Source: Haloarcula mannanilytica
GTDB lineage: Archaea; Halobacteriota; Halobacteria; Halobacteriales; Haloarculaceae
Assembly (NCBI RefSeq): GCF_005406125.1
Contig: NZ_BIXZ01000004.1
Location: 186,001-250,000, forward strand
Length of the DNA stretch: 64,000 bases
Direction of reading: 5' to 3'
The translations under genes and the position numbers were made by a program. The notes under the pieces were generated by a model. It was not told where the DNA came from. It saw nothing but the letters and a program-made list of their open reading frames with translations, and did not search any database. This document shows positions 36,156-43,877 of the stretch, piece by piece (the stretch's first letter is position 1; every line of letters starts with the position of its first letter).

Positions 36156-36778
36156 ACGACGCGGCCGTCTACGAGGCCCGGTTAGAGCTCGTGGATTTCG
36201 TCATCGACGTGTTCTGGGACGTGCCCGAGGAGGCGTTCGTCGAGCGGCTACTGACCGGCGACATTCAACTGCCCGAAGACTCCATCAACGACCAACTTGA
36301 CGAGGGCTTCGAGATGCTGCAGGCGTGGATCGACGAGAACGCCGACCGGCCGGTCTCGGCGGTACAGGACGACCTCGAACGGGAGTACACGGACCTGCTC
36401 GTCGGCCCGCGACCGCCGGTGTTGCCCCACGAGACGAACTACCGCGAGGATACGGAGTTCATCGGTGAGGGCCTGGCCGAAGTCGAGGCCAGCTACGCCG
36501 CGGCGGGATGGGCACCGCCCGAGGAGTACCCCGAAGAAGAGGACTTCATCGCTATCGAGATGGCGTTCCTTCGGTATCTCATCGAGCGCCAGCGCGAGGG
36601 TGACGAGGAGACCGTCGGCTACGAGCGGGTGTTCATCGAGCAACACCTCAGCGAGTGGGTCGTCGACTTCACCGACGAGATGCGCGAGGAAGCCGACGAC
36701 GGGCTGTTCCTCGCCGCGGCGCTCGTCTGTGAGGGACTGGTCCGGTTCGAGGACGAAATCGTCGCGCAGATCGGCTAA
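36152..36778 (+). CDS. TorD/DmsD-family molybdoenzyme chaperone
   Basis: 208 residues, all-helical and very acidic. It contains the family region YTDLLVGPRPPVLPHETNY and IEMAFLRYLIERQ, and the C-terminal helices WVVDFTDEMREEADDGLF. TorD-type proteins bind the Tat signal and apoprotein of a molybdoenzyme until cofactor is loaded. Here the client is most likely the divergent formate dehydrogenase. Its ATG overlaps the stop of the fusion gene by four bases (ATGA). Confidence 0.82.
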   Translation: MNDAAVYEARLELVDFVIDVFWDVPEEAFVERLLTGDIQLPEDSINDQLDEGFEMLQAWIDENADRPVSAVQDDLEREYTDLLVGPRPPVLPHETNYREDTEFIGEGLAEVEASYAAAGWAPPEEYPEEEDFIAIEMAFLRYLIERQREGDEETVGYERVFIEQHLSEWVVDFTDEMREEADDGLFLAAALVCEGLVRFEDEIVAQIG

Positions 36779-36785
36779 CAGGCGG

Positions 36786-37019
36786 CTACCGGATGCGGAG
36801 GACGAGTCCCACACTGGCGACAAGGCCGACGACCATCAGTACCTGTACTGCGGGCAGCAGGAGCGCCATCGTCTGTTCCATGAGAAAGAGCGACCGCCAA
36901 GAGTTGACCGACCGTGCGATGACCGCGACGGCTCCCGCGCCCGCGACCAGCACGCACAGCAGCGTCACCGAGGCCGCCGCGACGACACCGAACGGATTGG
37001 TGCGCAGTCGTTCACGCAT
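36786..37019 (-). CDS. Small two-helix membrane protein (third of three)
   Basis: 77 residues from MRERLRTNPFGVVAA. Two hydrophobic segments: VVAAASVTLLCVLVAGAGAVAVIA and MALLLPAVQVLMVVGLVASVGLVL. It overlaps the stop of the preceding gene by 8 bases. It has no heme or metal motif and ends LRIR. It is tail-to-tail with torD. Unknown function; a membrane partner of the redox system is possible but not shown. Confidence 0.6.
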   Translation of the reverse strand: MRERLRTNPFGVVAAASVTLLCVLVAGAGAVAVIARSVNSWRSLFLMEQTMALLLPAVQVLMVVGLVASVGLVLRIR

Positions 37020-37287
37020 CGGGGACCACCCGCCGACCGATGACGAGGACAACGAACAGCGGGACGAGGACGAGCAGCAGGCGGCTCACGAACAGGCCGA
37101 TGTAGCTGATAGTCGATTGGAGATGGATCTCCCAGTGCCAGCTCCCTTTGAGTTCGGCGATGAGACCGATTGTCCCGACGACAAGTAACGACAGCGCCAG
37201 CAGCGTGGCGAGCGTGTAGACCAGCATCCGGAGGTACCTGAGAACGGACACGGCGGTCAGCCGGGCGTTTGATCGCTCAGTCGCCAT
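37012..37287 (-). CDS. Small two-helix membrane protein (second of three)
   Basis: 91 residues from MATERSNARLTAV. Helices: MLVYTLATLLALSLLVVGTIGLIA and YIGLFVSRLLLVLVPLFVVLVIG, with SWHWEIHLQ between them that could reach the outer face. The start overlaps the upstream gene's stop by one base (TGATG), so translation is coupled. A pair of histidines in the middle loop is the only possible ligand. Confidence 0.6.
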   Translation of the reverse strand: MATERSNARLTAVSVLRYLRMLVYTLATLLALSLLVVGTIGLIAELKGSWHWEIHLQSTISYIGLFVSRLLLVLVPLFVVLVIGRRVVPDA

Positions 37288-37436
37288 CAACTCCCCTCCC
37301 CGGCCCAGTGCTGCTGATAGATGTCGTACGTGATGACGGCGAGGACGACCAGTCCGGCACCGAGGACCATCGCGCCCATGTCGGGTGGAAACGGGAGGTT
37401 GAGTCCCGATTCCGCATGCATGGGGATAGTTAGCAT
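37287..37436 (-). CDS. Small single-helix membrane protein (first of three)
   Basis: 49 residues from MLTIPMHAESGLNLPF (an ATG five codons downstream gives 44). A single helix MVLGAGLVVLAVITYDIYQQHW near residue 25 is followed by AGEGS. It is the head of a three-gene operon that faces the DyP-like gene at 37534 across a 97-base gap. Function unknown. Confidence 0.5.
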   Translation of the reverse strand: MLTIPMHAESGLNLPFPPDMGAMVLGAGLVVLAVITYDIYQQHWAGEGS

Positions 37437-37533
37437 GGAATTTGCTACGGACTCACAGGTAAAAAACCGTTGCGACCTGTTCGGCTGAGACAAAGTTTTT
37501 CTCTGCGTAGCCCTACCCTTGTGATATCATACC

Positions 37534-38751
37534 ATGACTTCGCGCCGTGGGCTGTTGCTCCGACTCTCCACGCTTACCGGGGCTGCGGGTCTCAGCGGCT
37601 GTTCGTCCCTGCTGGCCAGACAGGCGGTGTCGCCGACCGGTGACCTCGACCCCAACCCACGAGCCGACGAACTACCGATGCGTCAGCACGCCTGGAACGA
37701 CGCTCTGCGACGGGACGACGCCGACAACGAACTGCTGCCACGTCACTTCCGGCTCTACATGCTCGACCTCGACGTGTCGCCGTCGGACTCGGCCGCGGAG
37801 ACAGTCGAACTCGCGATGCGAACGCTCGAAGACGCCTACGAGTTCAACAGCGAGGGACTCCTGCACATGCTCGGTTGGGGGACGAGCTACTTCGACACGC
37901 ACGGCTCGCTCGACGCGTCGCCGATACGCAGCCCCCGCGTTCTCTCCCGGACGGACGACCCCGACCTGCAGGCCTTCGACGCGATACTAGTGCTCGCAAG
38001 CGACGTTCCCTCTCAGCTCGCGGCCGCCGAATCGGCGATGTTCGACACGCGGCCGACGCTCGCGGGCGCGGACGTGCAGGGGCGACTCGGGAACGTGTTC
38101 TCTGTCGCCGACCGCCGCGGAGGGTTCATCGGCGAGGGACTGCCCGCGGCCCACGCCGACGCCGAGGGCGTGCCCTCGACCATCCCCGAATCGGCCCCGA
38201 TGTTCTCGGGCTTCTTTTCCGGCCGCTCGGGGTCACAGGCCAGCGAGGACCGCGTTACCATCTCGGACGGCCCCCACGCCGGCGGGACGACGATGCACCT
38301 CTCGCGGCTGAACGAGTCCTTCGACAACTGGTGGGAGCTCGCCCAGTCCGAGCGCGTCCAACGGATGTTCTCGGCAGAGTTCTCCCAGGAAGACATTGAT
38401 AGGGGTGACCTCCCCTTCGCTGACATGGTCCGCGAACACGCAAGCGAGGACGGACAGGTCGGCCACTGGGAGAAGGTCGCCCGCGCCCGCAAAGACGGGG
38501 AGCCGATCATTCTTCGCCGGGATTTCAACACGGTCGATGGCGGCCAGGCCGGGATTCACTTCCTCTCGCTGCAGGCCCACCTCGGGGACTTCGAGGCGAC
38601 CCGCGACGCCATGAACGGCTGGTGGCTCCGCGAGGAACACGAGGACCTGCGCGACCGCCAGAACAACGGCCTGTTGGAGTTTATCGAGGTCGTAACGCGT
38701 GCAAATTTCTACGTCCCACCGCGGGACAAGCGGGCGTTCCCGAGCACGTAG
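37534..38751 (+). CDS. DyP-type peroxidase-like Tat lipoprotein
   Basis: 405 residues. The N-terminus has twin arginines (MTSRRGLLLRLST) and a lipobox ending LSGC near residue 24, so it is exported and lipid-anchored. The C-terminal half follows the dye-decolourising peroxidase fold: GTTMHLSRLNESFDNWWEL, DMVREHASEDGQVGHW (a likely heme-ligand His region) and ILRRDFNTVDGGQAGIHFLSLQ. The usual distal G-x2-D-G motif is instead GFFSGRSGSQ. It may be a peroxidase-like redox protein or a non-catalytic relative. It is preceded by a divergent operon of small membrane proteins. Confidence 0.7.
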   Translation: MTSRRGLLLRLSTLTGAAGLSGCSSLLARQAVSPTGDLDPNPRADELPMRQHAWNDALRRDDADNELLPRHFRLYMLDLDVSPSDSAAETVELAMRTLEDAYEFNSEGLLHMLGWGTSYFDTHGSLDASPIRSPRVLSRTDDPDLQAFDAILVLASDVPSQLAAAESAMFDTRPTLAGADVQGRLGNVFSVADRRGGFIGEGLPAAHADAEGVPSTIPESAPMFSGFFSGRSGSQASEDRVTISDGPHAGGTTMHLSRLNESFDNWWELAQSERVQRMFSAEFSQEDIDRGDLPFADMVREHASEDGQVGHWEKVARARKDGEPIILRRDFNTVDGGQAGIHFLSLQAHLGDFEATRDAMNGWWLREEHEDLRDRQNNGLLEFIEVVTRANFYVPPRDKRAFPST

Positions 38752-38800
38752 CGGGCACTCGCCAAACCAGGAGTTCGGTCCGCAGAAACAGACTGCGCTC

Positions 38801-38935
38801 TTACTCTTCGTCGTCGTCCGTCGTCGTGTCGTTCTGGTTCACGTCACCCGGCCAGACGCCATGGTCCCAGACCTCGAAGCCGTTGAACATCTCTGTCGCG
38901 CCCTTTGGGTTCCAGTGACTGTCTTCGTGTGCCAT
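38801..38935 (-). CDS. Very small soluble protein (44 residues)
   Basis: MAHEDSHWNPKGATEMFNGF opens the protein, then EVWDHGVWPGDVNQ and an acidic Thr/Asp/Glu tail. There are three tryptophans and three histidines in the first 34 residues, unlike random frames. Codon use is haloarchaeal. It lies in the molybdoenzyme island next to other small genes. Function unknown; a small subunit or assembly peptide is a guess. Confidence 0.45.
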   Translation of the reverse strand: MAHEDSHWNPKGATEMFNGFEVWDHGVWPGDVNQNDTTTDDDEE

Positions 38936-38979
38936 TGTAAATCAACTTTTGTGTGGTTCCGGCTTAAGCTTTGGTGCCG

Positions 38980-39324
38980 TCACTCCGACGGCGTCCCCGG
39001 CGGTTTCTGTTCGTCCGTGACCTCATCGAGGAAGGCGTTGGCGTAGAGGTCGACGTGCATTTTCAGGACCGCGCTCTCGTCTATCCCGCTCTCCTCGGCC
39101 TGTCGGCGGAGCAGCGCAGCCAGTTCCTCGGTCGGTTCGTACCGTATCTCGCGGCCGTCGACCTCGAACTCCACGTCGTGGGACTGCGAGACGAGGTGTT
39201 CGATCTCCAGCAGTGCTTGTTCGACTTTGGTCTCCATCGCTTCATCGATGTCTTCTAGCCGCCGGTCGGCCCACTCCTGAGCCGCCTCGTACAGGCGGTC
39301 GCTCACCTCGAAGGCGAGCGTCAA
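38980..39324 (-). CDS. Helical cytosolic protein, unknown function
   Basis: 114 residues from a TTG start (LTLAFEVSDRLYEAAQE) that overlaps the stop of the upstream zinc-protein gene by four bases. Mostly helical and acidic (EWADRRLEDIDEAMETK, ELAALLRRQAEESGIDES). No motif I recognise. The TTG gives a compact start and coupled translation; an ATG at 39360 would add 12 residues overlapping the previous gene. Confidence 0.55.
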   Translation of the reverse strand: MTLAFEVSDRLYEAAQEWADRRLEDIDEAMETKVEQALLEIEHLVSQSHDVEFEVDGREIRYEPTEELAALLRRQAEESGIDESAVLKMHVDLYANAFLDEVTDEQKPPGTPSE

Positions 39325-39464
39325 AACGACACCCCCTCGCCTTCGAACTCGGGCGTCCACAGCGTCGTCTCCTCACACACCGGACAGTTCTGTCGGCGCG
39401 GCTGGCCCTCGAACGCCGAGAGGTCGATCATCTGGCCGCATTCCTCGCAACTGTAGTAGGTCAT
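39321..39464 (-). CDS. Small zinc-ribbon protein (47 residues)
   Basis: MTYYSCEECGQMIDL and NCPVCEETTLW give two CxxC pairs 18 residues apart, a typical rubredoxin/zinc-ribbon knuckle. It overlaps both neighbours by four bases (ATGA and TTGA), so it is a middle gene of a coupled operon. It may bind zinc or iron; the sequence does not decide between them. Confidence 0.6.
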   Translation of the reverse strand: MTYYSCEECGQMIDLSAFEGQPRRQNCPVCEETTLWTPEFEGEGVSF

Positions 39465-39727
39465 TCGTCGGTCGGGGGCCAGGACTGGGGTGCCGGATCC
39501 GCTTCCGTGATCTCGGAGTACAGGACCACGAGCGTCCCGAGGACGATGGCTAATACGAACACTCCGGCGAGACCACCTAGCGCGTTCTGGCCGACGAACG
39601 ACCCCGTTCCAGTCGCGAAGTCGATCGTCGACAGTACCTCGAACAGTGTCAGTAACAGCCAGACGAACGCACCCAGTACCACGAAGGTGAGTATCTTCGA
39701 CTGTTGGATCGCGGTTCGGAGTGTCAT
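39461..39727 (-). CDS. Two-helix membrane protein heading a small operon
   Basis: 88 residues. Helices: ILTFVVLGAFVWLLLTLFEVL and LGGLAGVFVLAIVLGTLVVLY, with a short acidic tail (ADPAPQSWPPTDE). It is the first gene of the three-gene set with the zinc protein and the helical protein. A palindrome (39723-39750) covers its start codon. Function unknown. Confidence 0.6.
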   Translation of the reverse strand: MTLRTAIQQSKILTFVVLGAFVWLLLTLFEVLSTIDFATGTGSFVGQNALGGLAGVFVLAIVLGTLVVLYSEITEADPAPQSWPPTDE

Positions 39728-39750
39728 TGTCGTTCGTGTATAACAATGAC
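39723..39750. promoter_or_regulatory. 8-bp-arm palindrome over a start codon
   Basis: GTCATTGT (39723-39730) and ACAATGAC (39743-39750) are exact reverse complements with a 12-bp spacer. The left arm contains the ATG (as CAT) of the gene ending at 39727. An AT-rich TATA-like stretch (TTATAAATATA) lies just upstream. A bound protein would block transcription start. Confidence 0.45.
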
Positions 39751-39775
39751 TATCAAGTGTTATAAATATACGGCG

Positions 39776-40561
39776 TTATTCCTCGGCGAGCTCCCAGTCG
39801 GCCTTCTCGGCGGCGTCCGAGAGCGGAATGAACTCCCACCCCGTCCGTTCGGCGATGGGCTCGTCGTCGGGGCGGCCGACCAGCACCATCCGCTCGGCGT
39901 AGAACATCGAGTGCTCGTCGATGTCGGCCAGCCGCTCGGCCGGTTCCTGGCCCGCGCCGCTGAAGAAGTCGGCGTCGATACCGTGGTCGCGCTGGAACTT
40001 GTTGATGACGAAGGCATCAACGTCGCCGACGATACCGACCCAGTCGGCCCACGCCCGCGCCTCCTGAAAGACCCGCTGTGGGTCGGCGAACTGCCGGGCC
40101 GCGTCGTAGGTCACCGCCATCGTCATATCGTCGATGCCGCCGCCGTGGGGGCCGCTCGCCTCGACGGACTTTTCGCCGGCAGCGGGGTCCTCGGCCACGT
40201 TCGAGGCCGGGTCGGTGTCGGTCGCGGCCGCGCCACCCGCGCCGCCGCTGTCCGTCGGGATGCCGACCGGCTTGTCCTTGTTCTCTCTGGGAACGTGCGG
40301 GACCGACTGGTCGCTGGGGTCCGCGCTGGCAGTGTCCGGTCCATCCTCCGCGATACCGGTATCCCCATCAGTACCCGTACCTGTGGCCGTAGCCGACCCG
40401 TTATTCTCGGCCTCAGCGTCGCTGTCGGGCCGAACCGATACAGTCCCGGGCTCCGGCTCATCTTCCGGATCACCTTCCCCGCTCCAGAACCAGTCGCCCC
40501 GGTTCGGCGTCTCTTCGTCGTTCTGTACGTCGAGTTCATCGAGGTCGATTTGGTCTGTCAT
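39776..40561 (-). CDS. Acidic protein coupled to the AOR-like gene (DUF7124-like)
   Basis: 261 residues. The first 145 residues are low-complexity and rich in Asp, Glu, Gly and Ala, likely disordered (DELDVQNDEETPNRGDWFW). A folded C-terminal part follows: MAVTYDAARQFADPQRVFQEA, WVGIVGDVDAFVINKFQRDHG and SMFYAERMVLVGRP. No catalytic motif is recognised. It starts on the last bases of the AOR-like gene (ATGA), so it is probably a partner of that enzyme. The family name is from memory. Confidence 0.62.
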   Translation of the reverse strand: MTDQIDLDELDVQNDEETPNRGDWFWSGEGDPEDEPEPGTVSVRPDSDAEAENNGSATATGTGTDGDTGIAEDGPDTASADPSDQSVPHVPRENKDKPVGIPTDSGGAGGAAATDTDPASNVAEDPAAGEKSVEASGPHGGGIDDMTMAVTYDAARQFADPQRVFQEARAWADWVGIVGDVDAFVINKFQRDHGIDADFFSGAGQEPAERLADIDEHSMFYAERMVLVGRPDDEPIAERTGWEFIPLSDAAEKADWELAEE

Positions 40562-42327
40562 TCTCCCAGTGTCGTGTCCGCTGGTCGTGTCGCCCCGTCG
40601 ACGGCGTCCGCGAGGCCGAGCCGTTCGATTGTCTCGCGGGTGGGTCGGCCGTCCGCGTCCCAGCCCCGCTGGCTGTAGTACTCGTCGAGCATCGCGTCGA
40701 AGGACTCGGTGTCGATTGCCGCGCCCGCATTCGGCCCCGAATCGAGGGGTTCCCGGAGCTTCGCCGGGAGTTCGTCGTCGGCTCGCGATACGCCTTCGCG
40801 GACGTTGAACAACCGCGTCAGGTTCCACACCCGTTCGCCGACCGTCGCGAGGTCGCCGTCCGTGTCTAGACCGACGGCGTCGAGCCACTCCGCGCCGAGA
40901 TCGTCGAAGGCGTCGCCGACGAAGTCATCGACGACAAGACACCACAGCACCGAGCGCTGGTCCTGCTCTCGGATGACGGCCGCGGCCGCCCGCTCGGGGC
41001 TCCAGTCGCCGTCGAAGGCCTCCCGCTCGATTGTGAGGGCGCGTCGGTGACAGGCTCCGCGGTCGCTGGTCGCGTACGCCAGCGCCATGCTCCGCGCTCC
41101 GCGGGGGTCGTACGCGGGCAGTTCCATCGCCTTGACCGTCGGCAGGAGGTCGTCCCCGCCAAGACGGGCCGAGGCCGCGTCGACGCCGTCGGCCAGGGCG
41201 TCCCCGAGCGTCGTCTCCCGCGTGACGATCTCGTTCAGCAGCGCCCGCGCGTCGTCGGGGCTTCCGTAATCGAGCGATTCCTCCAGTAGGCCGGCGTCAC
41301 CGGCTTTGATTGCCCACGCGACAGCGCTCCCGGCGCTGATGAGGTCGAGGCCGAGTCGGTTGCACGTCTCGCCCAGCGCCGCCACGGCGTCGAAATCGTC
41401 GATGCCGAGGCCGGCCCCGAGGCTCATCGCCGTCGCGCCCCGCGGAATGGTTTCGCCGTCCTCCGTCTCGACGCGAAAGCCGCCGGGGCTGCCCTCGTCG
41501 TCGTACTCCCGGCCCGCGGCGAGTTCTTGGACGGCCTCTATGCCGACGCCGTCGGCTCCCTCGAACTGACCGTCTTCCCAGCCCCGCGTCGAGAGCGCGC
41601 CGACCTCGTTGGCGAAATCGACCGTTTCGACGGTCCCGCTGGCGTGGAGCCACTGGCCGGTGTCGCCCTCGCGGTACCGCTGTGCGTACTGTTCCCGCAG
41701 CTCCGCGAGGTCCGTCGGCGGGTCGCCGCGGACGACGACGGCTTTCAGCCGCTTTGCACCCATCACCGACCCGGCACCGCCCCGGCCGGCGTGGTGTTCG
41801 CCACCGTCTGAGGCGATAGTCGCGAACGCGACCCCCTGCTCGCCCGCGGGGCCGATACACGCTACCGAAGCATCGGGAAACGCCGCCGCGGTTTCGGCGG
41901 TGTCCTGCCCCCACGTCTCGGTCGGTTCGACCGTCGCGCCGTCGTCCTCGACGACGAGTTCGACCGGCTCCGAGGCGCGGCCGGTGACCAGAATTCCGAT
42001 GTGGTCCTGCAGCGCGCCGGCCAGCGTGTCCGGGAACGTCCCGCCCGCGTAGGAATCGAGGAAGCCGCCGGTCAGCGGCGACTTCGTGACCGCGGCGTAG
42101 CGCGTCTCGCCGGGCAGGAGTCCGGAGACCGGCCCGAGCATGAACAGCAGGACGTTCTCGGGACCCAGCGGGTCGGTTCCAGCGTCGAGTTCGTCGTACA
42201 GGTACCGAGCGCCGAGTCCCTTGCCGCCCACGAACCGCTGACGCCACTGCCCCGGGACCGGACGGCTCTCGACCGACGCCGACGACAGGTCGACGCGCAG
42301 TATCCGGTCCCGATTGGCTACTGTCAT
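40558..42327 (-). CDS. Aldehyde ferredoxin oxidoreductase homologue without the usual cluster cysteines
   Basis: 589 residues from MTVANRDRILRVDLSS. Domain 1 motifs of tungsten/molybdopterin AORs are present: FVGGKGLGARYLY, GETRYAAVTKSPLTGGF, CIGPAGEQGVAFATI, GRGGAGSVMGAKRLKAV and NRLGLDLISAGSAVAW. Where AORs carry the C-x2-C-x3-C cluster motif, residues 271-284 read AGREYDDEGSPGGF. Only four cysteines exist (about 157, 322, 426, 463). The pterin-binding frame is therefore kept, but the [4Fe-4S] site is apparently lost. It is co-transcribed with the acidic protein downstream and lies among cofactor genes. Substrate unknown. Confidence 0.85.
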   Translation of the reverse strand: MTVANRDRILRVDLSSASVESRPVPGQWRQRFVGGKGLGARYLYDELDAGTDPLGPENVLLFMLGPVSGLLPGETRYAAVTKSPLTGGFLDSYAGGTFPDTLAGALQDHIGILVTGRASEPVELVVEDDGATVEPTETWGQDTAETAAAFPDASVACIGPAGEQGVAFATIASDGGEHHAGRGGAGSVMGAKRLKAVVVRGDPPTDLAELREQYAQRYREGDTGQWLHASGTVETVDFANEVGALSTRGWEDGQFEGADGVGIEAVQELAAGREYDDEGSPGGFRVETEDGETIPRGATAMSLGAGLGIDDFDAVAALGETCNRLGLDLISAGSAVAWAIKAGDAGLLEESLDYGSPDDARALLNEIVTRETTLGDALADGVDAASARLGGDDLLPTVKAMELPAYDPRGARSMALAYATSDRGACHRRALTIEREAFDGDWSPERAAAAVIREQDQRSVLWCLVVDDFVGDAFDDLGAEWLDAVGLDTDGDLATVGERVWNLTRLFNVREGVSRADDELPAKLREPLDSGPNAGAAIDTESFDAMLDEYYSQRGWDADGRPTRETIERLGLADAVDGATRPADTTLGE

Positions 42328-42416
42328 CACCACCCACTCCGCCGTCGGTCGACTAAAGGATTATCCCCATCAATCATGCACGAAGCACCTTTCTGCCAGA
42401 CACGAGAAGCCGGGGT

Positions 42417-43022
42417 ATGCGCGCAGGAGTTATCGTCGCGGGCGGCCGGTCGACGCGGTTCGGGGACAGCGACAAGGCCGTGGCCGACCTCGCCGGGACG
42501 CCGATGATCCGTCGCGTCGCCGACCGCATAGGCCAGGTCGTCAACGAACTCGTCGTGAACTGCCGCGAGGACCAGGTCGAGGCCATCGACGCGGCGCTGT
42601 CGGGCCACGCGCTCGACCCGACGTTCGCACTGGACGAGGACCCCGACCAGGGGCCGATGGCCGGCATCGCGACCGGACTGGGAGCCGTCGACAGTGAGTA
42701 CGCCGCCGTGGTGGCCTGTGACATGCCCTTCGTGGACCCGGGGTTCGTCGAGTATCTGTTCGAGCGGGCGGCGTCGCACGAGGCCGCAGTCCCGCGCCCG
42801 GACGAGTGGTTCCAGACGACCCAGGCGGTGTACCACGCCGGGGCAATGCGGGCGGCCTGTCGGCGAGCGCTGGACCGCGGCGAGCACAAGGTCGTCGAAC
42901 CCATCTTCGACCTCGATTACGTGGTTGTGGAGCGCGAGGAAGTCCTCGAACACACCACGATGAAGACCTTTGACAATCTCAATACCCGCGAAGAGTTCGA
43001 GGCGGCGGTCGAACGGTTCTGA
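42417..43022 (+). CDS. mobA: Molybdenum cofactor guanylyltransferase
   Basis: 201 residues. The nucleotide-binding start AGVIVAGGRSTRFGDSDKAV and the metal-binding VVACDMPFVDPGF match MobA. GPMAGIATGLGAV is the GTP-side loop. It joins GMP to molybdopterin to form the bis-MGD cofactor that the formate dehydrogenase needs. It is divergent from the AOR-like gene (89 bases) and convergent with the yqeC-like gene. Confidence 0.9.
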   Translation: MRAGVIVAGGRSTRFGDSDKAVADLAGTPMIRRVADRIGQVVNELVVNCREDQVEAIDAALSGHALDPTFALDEDPDQGPMAGIATGLGAVDSEYAAVVACDMPFVDPGFVEYLFERAASHEAAVPRPDEWFQTTQAVYHAGAMRAACRRALDRGEHKVVEPIFDLDYVVVEREEVLEHTTMKTFDNLNTREEFEAAVERF

Positions 43023-43049
43023 GCGAGCACAGCTGGTGTCGGTCCGCTC

Positions 43050-43769
43050 TCAGACGACAGCGACCAGCGGGTCGTCGGCCCGCATCTCCGCGAGCACTAC
43101 GCGCGGGACATCGGCCCGGTCGTGTATCGCCTCGGCGACCGCCCGCGCACTCGCTTCGAGGTCGGCGTCGTCAACCATGTTGAGCAGCGGAATCGCGGTT
43201 GCGTCGCCGGGCACATCTTTCAGCCCGCCGCGGTCGCTGGCGAGGACCGCCGCGACATCTTCCGGCCGAATCTCGTCGTCGGGGTTGAGGCCGGTTATCG
43301 CGGCCACTTCGTCGACTCGGTGAACGATCTCCTCGGTCAGCGGCTCGCCGACGACGTGGGCACTGGCGATGGGAACCACCGTGGATGCCGTCGAGGGTAG
43401 CTGTGGCTCGCGGTCGCTCGGCGCTTTGAACTCACGCATCCGCGCGCCGTCGGCTTTCACCAGAATCGGGTGGTCGATGTCGGCTAGCTCGGCGACGGTC
43501 TCCGGATCGTACCCGCGGTAGCGGTCCGGTCGCTCCTGTGCCGGAACGACGCCAAGCGGCCACGCGGACCCACCTTCGATGGCTGCCCGCGGGTTTTCTG
43601 TCACCACAACCTCGTCAACCCAGCCGTCGAAAATCGGAATCCTGACTGTCGCGGTGACGACCGCGTGGTCAAGGTGACCGGCGAGCGTTGCCATCGTCGT
43701 TTTCTTGCCCCCAGCGCCGACGAAACAGGTCGTCCCTCGCCGTGCGTCCAGCGCGTCGACGATGTCCAT
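43050..43769 (-). CDS. YqeC-like selenium-cofactor/molybdoenzyme accessory protein
   Basis: 239 residues from MDIVDALDARRGTTCF. A P-loop (FVGAGGKKTTMATLAGHL) near residue 17, the HPILVKADGARMREFKAPSD region and VVPIASAHVVGEPL match the YqeC family. In bacteria it works with selenium-dependent molybdenum hydroxylases. Here it probably helps cofactor maturation; no selenium genes were seen in this window. A second start at 43775 adds two residues. It is divergent from moaA across 108 bases. Confidence 0.75.
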   Translation of the reverse strand: MDIVDALDARRGTTCFVGAGGKKTTMATLAGHLDHAVVTATVRIPIFDGWVDEVVVTENPRAAIEGGSAWPLGVVPAQERPDRYRGYDPETVAELADIDHPILVKADGARMREFKAPSDREPQLPSTASTVVPIASAHVVGEPLTEEIVHRVDEVAAITGLNPDDEIRPEDVAAVLASDRGGLKDVPGDATAIPLLNMVDDADLEASARAVAEAIHDRADVPRVVLAEMRADDPLVAVV

Positions 43770-43877
43770 ATCCACCGAAGGGCCGTGTCGGGATTAACCG
43801 TTACCCCGATGAGTACGGTTTCGGAACCGGCACAGTCACGCCATTTAAGAGGATGTGCTGTGAATAGTTAGCAAGGA

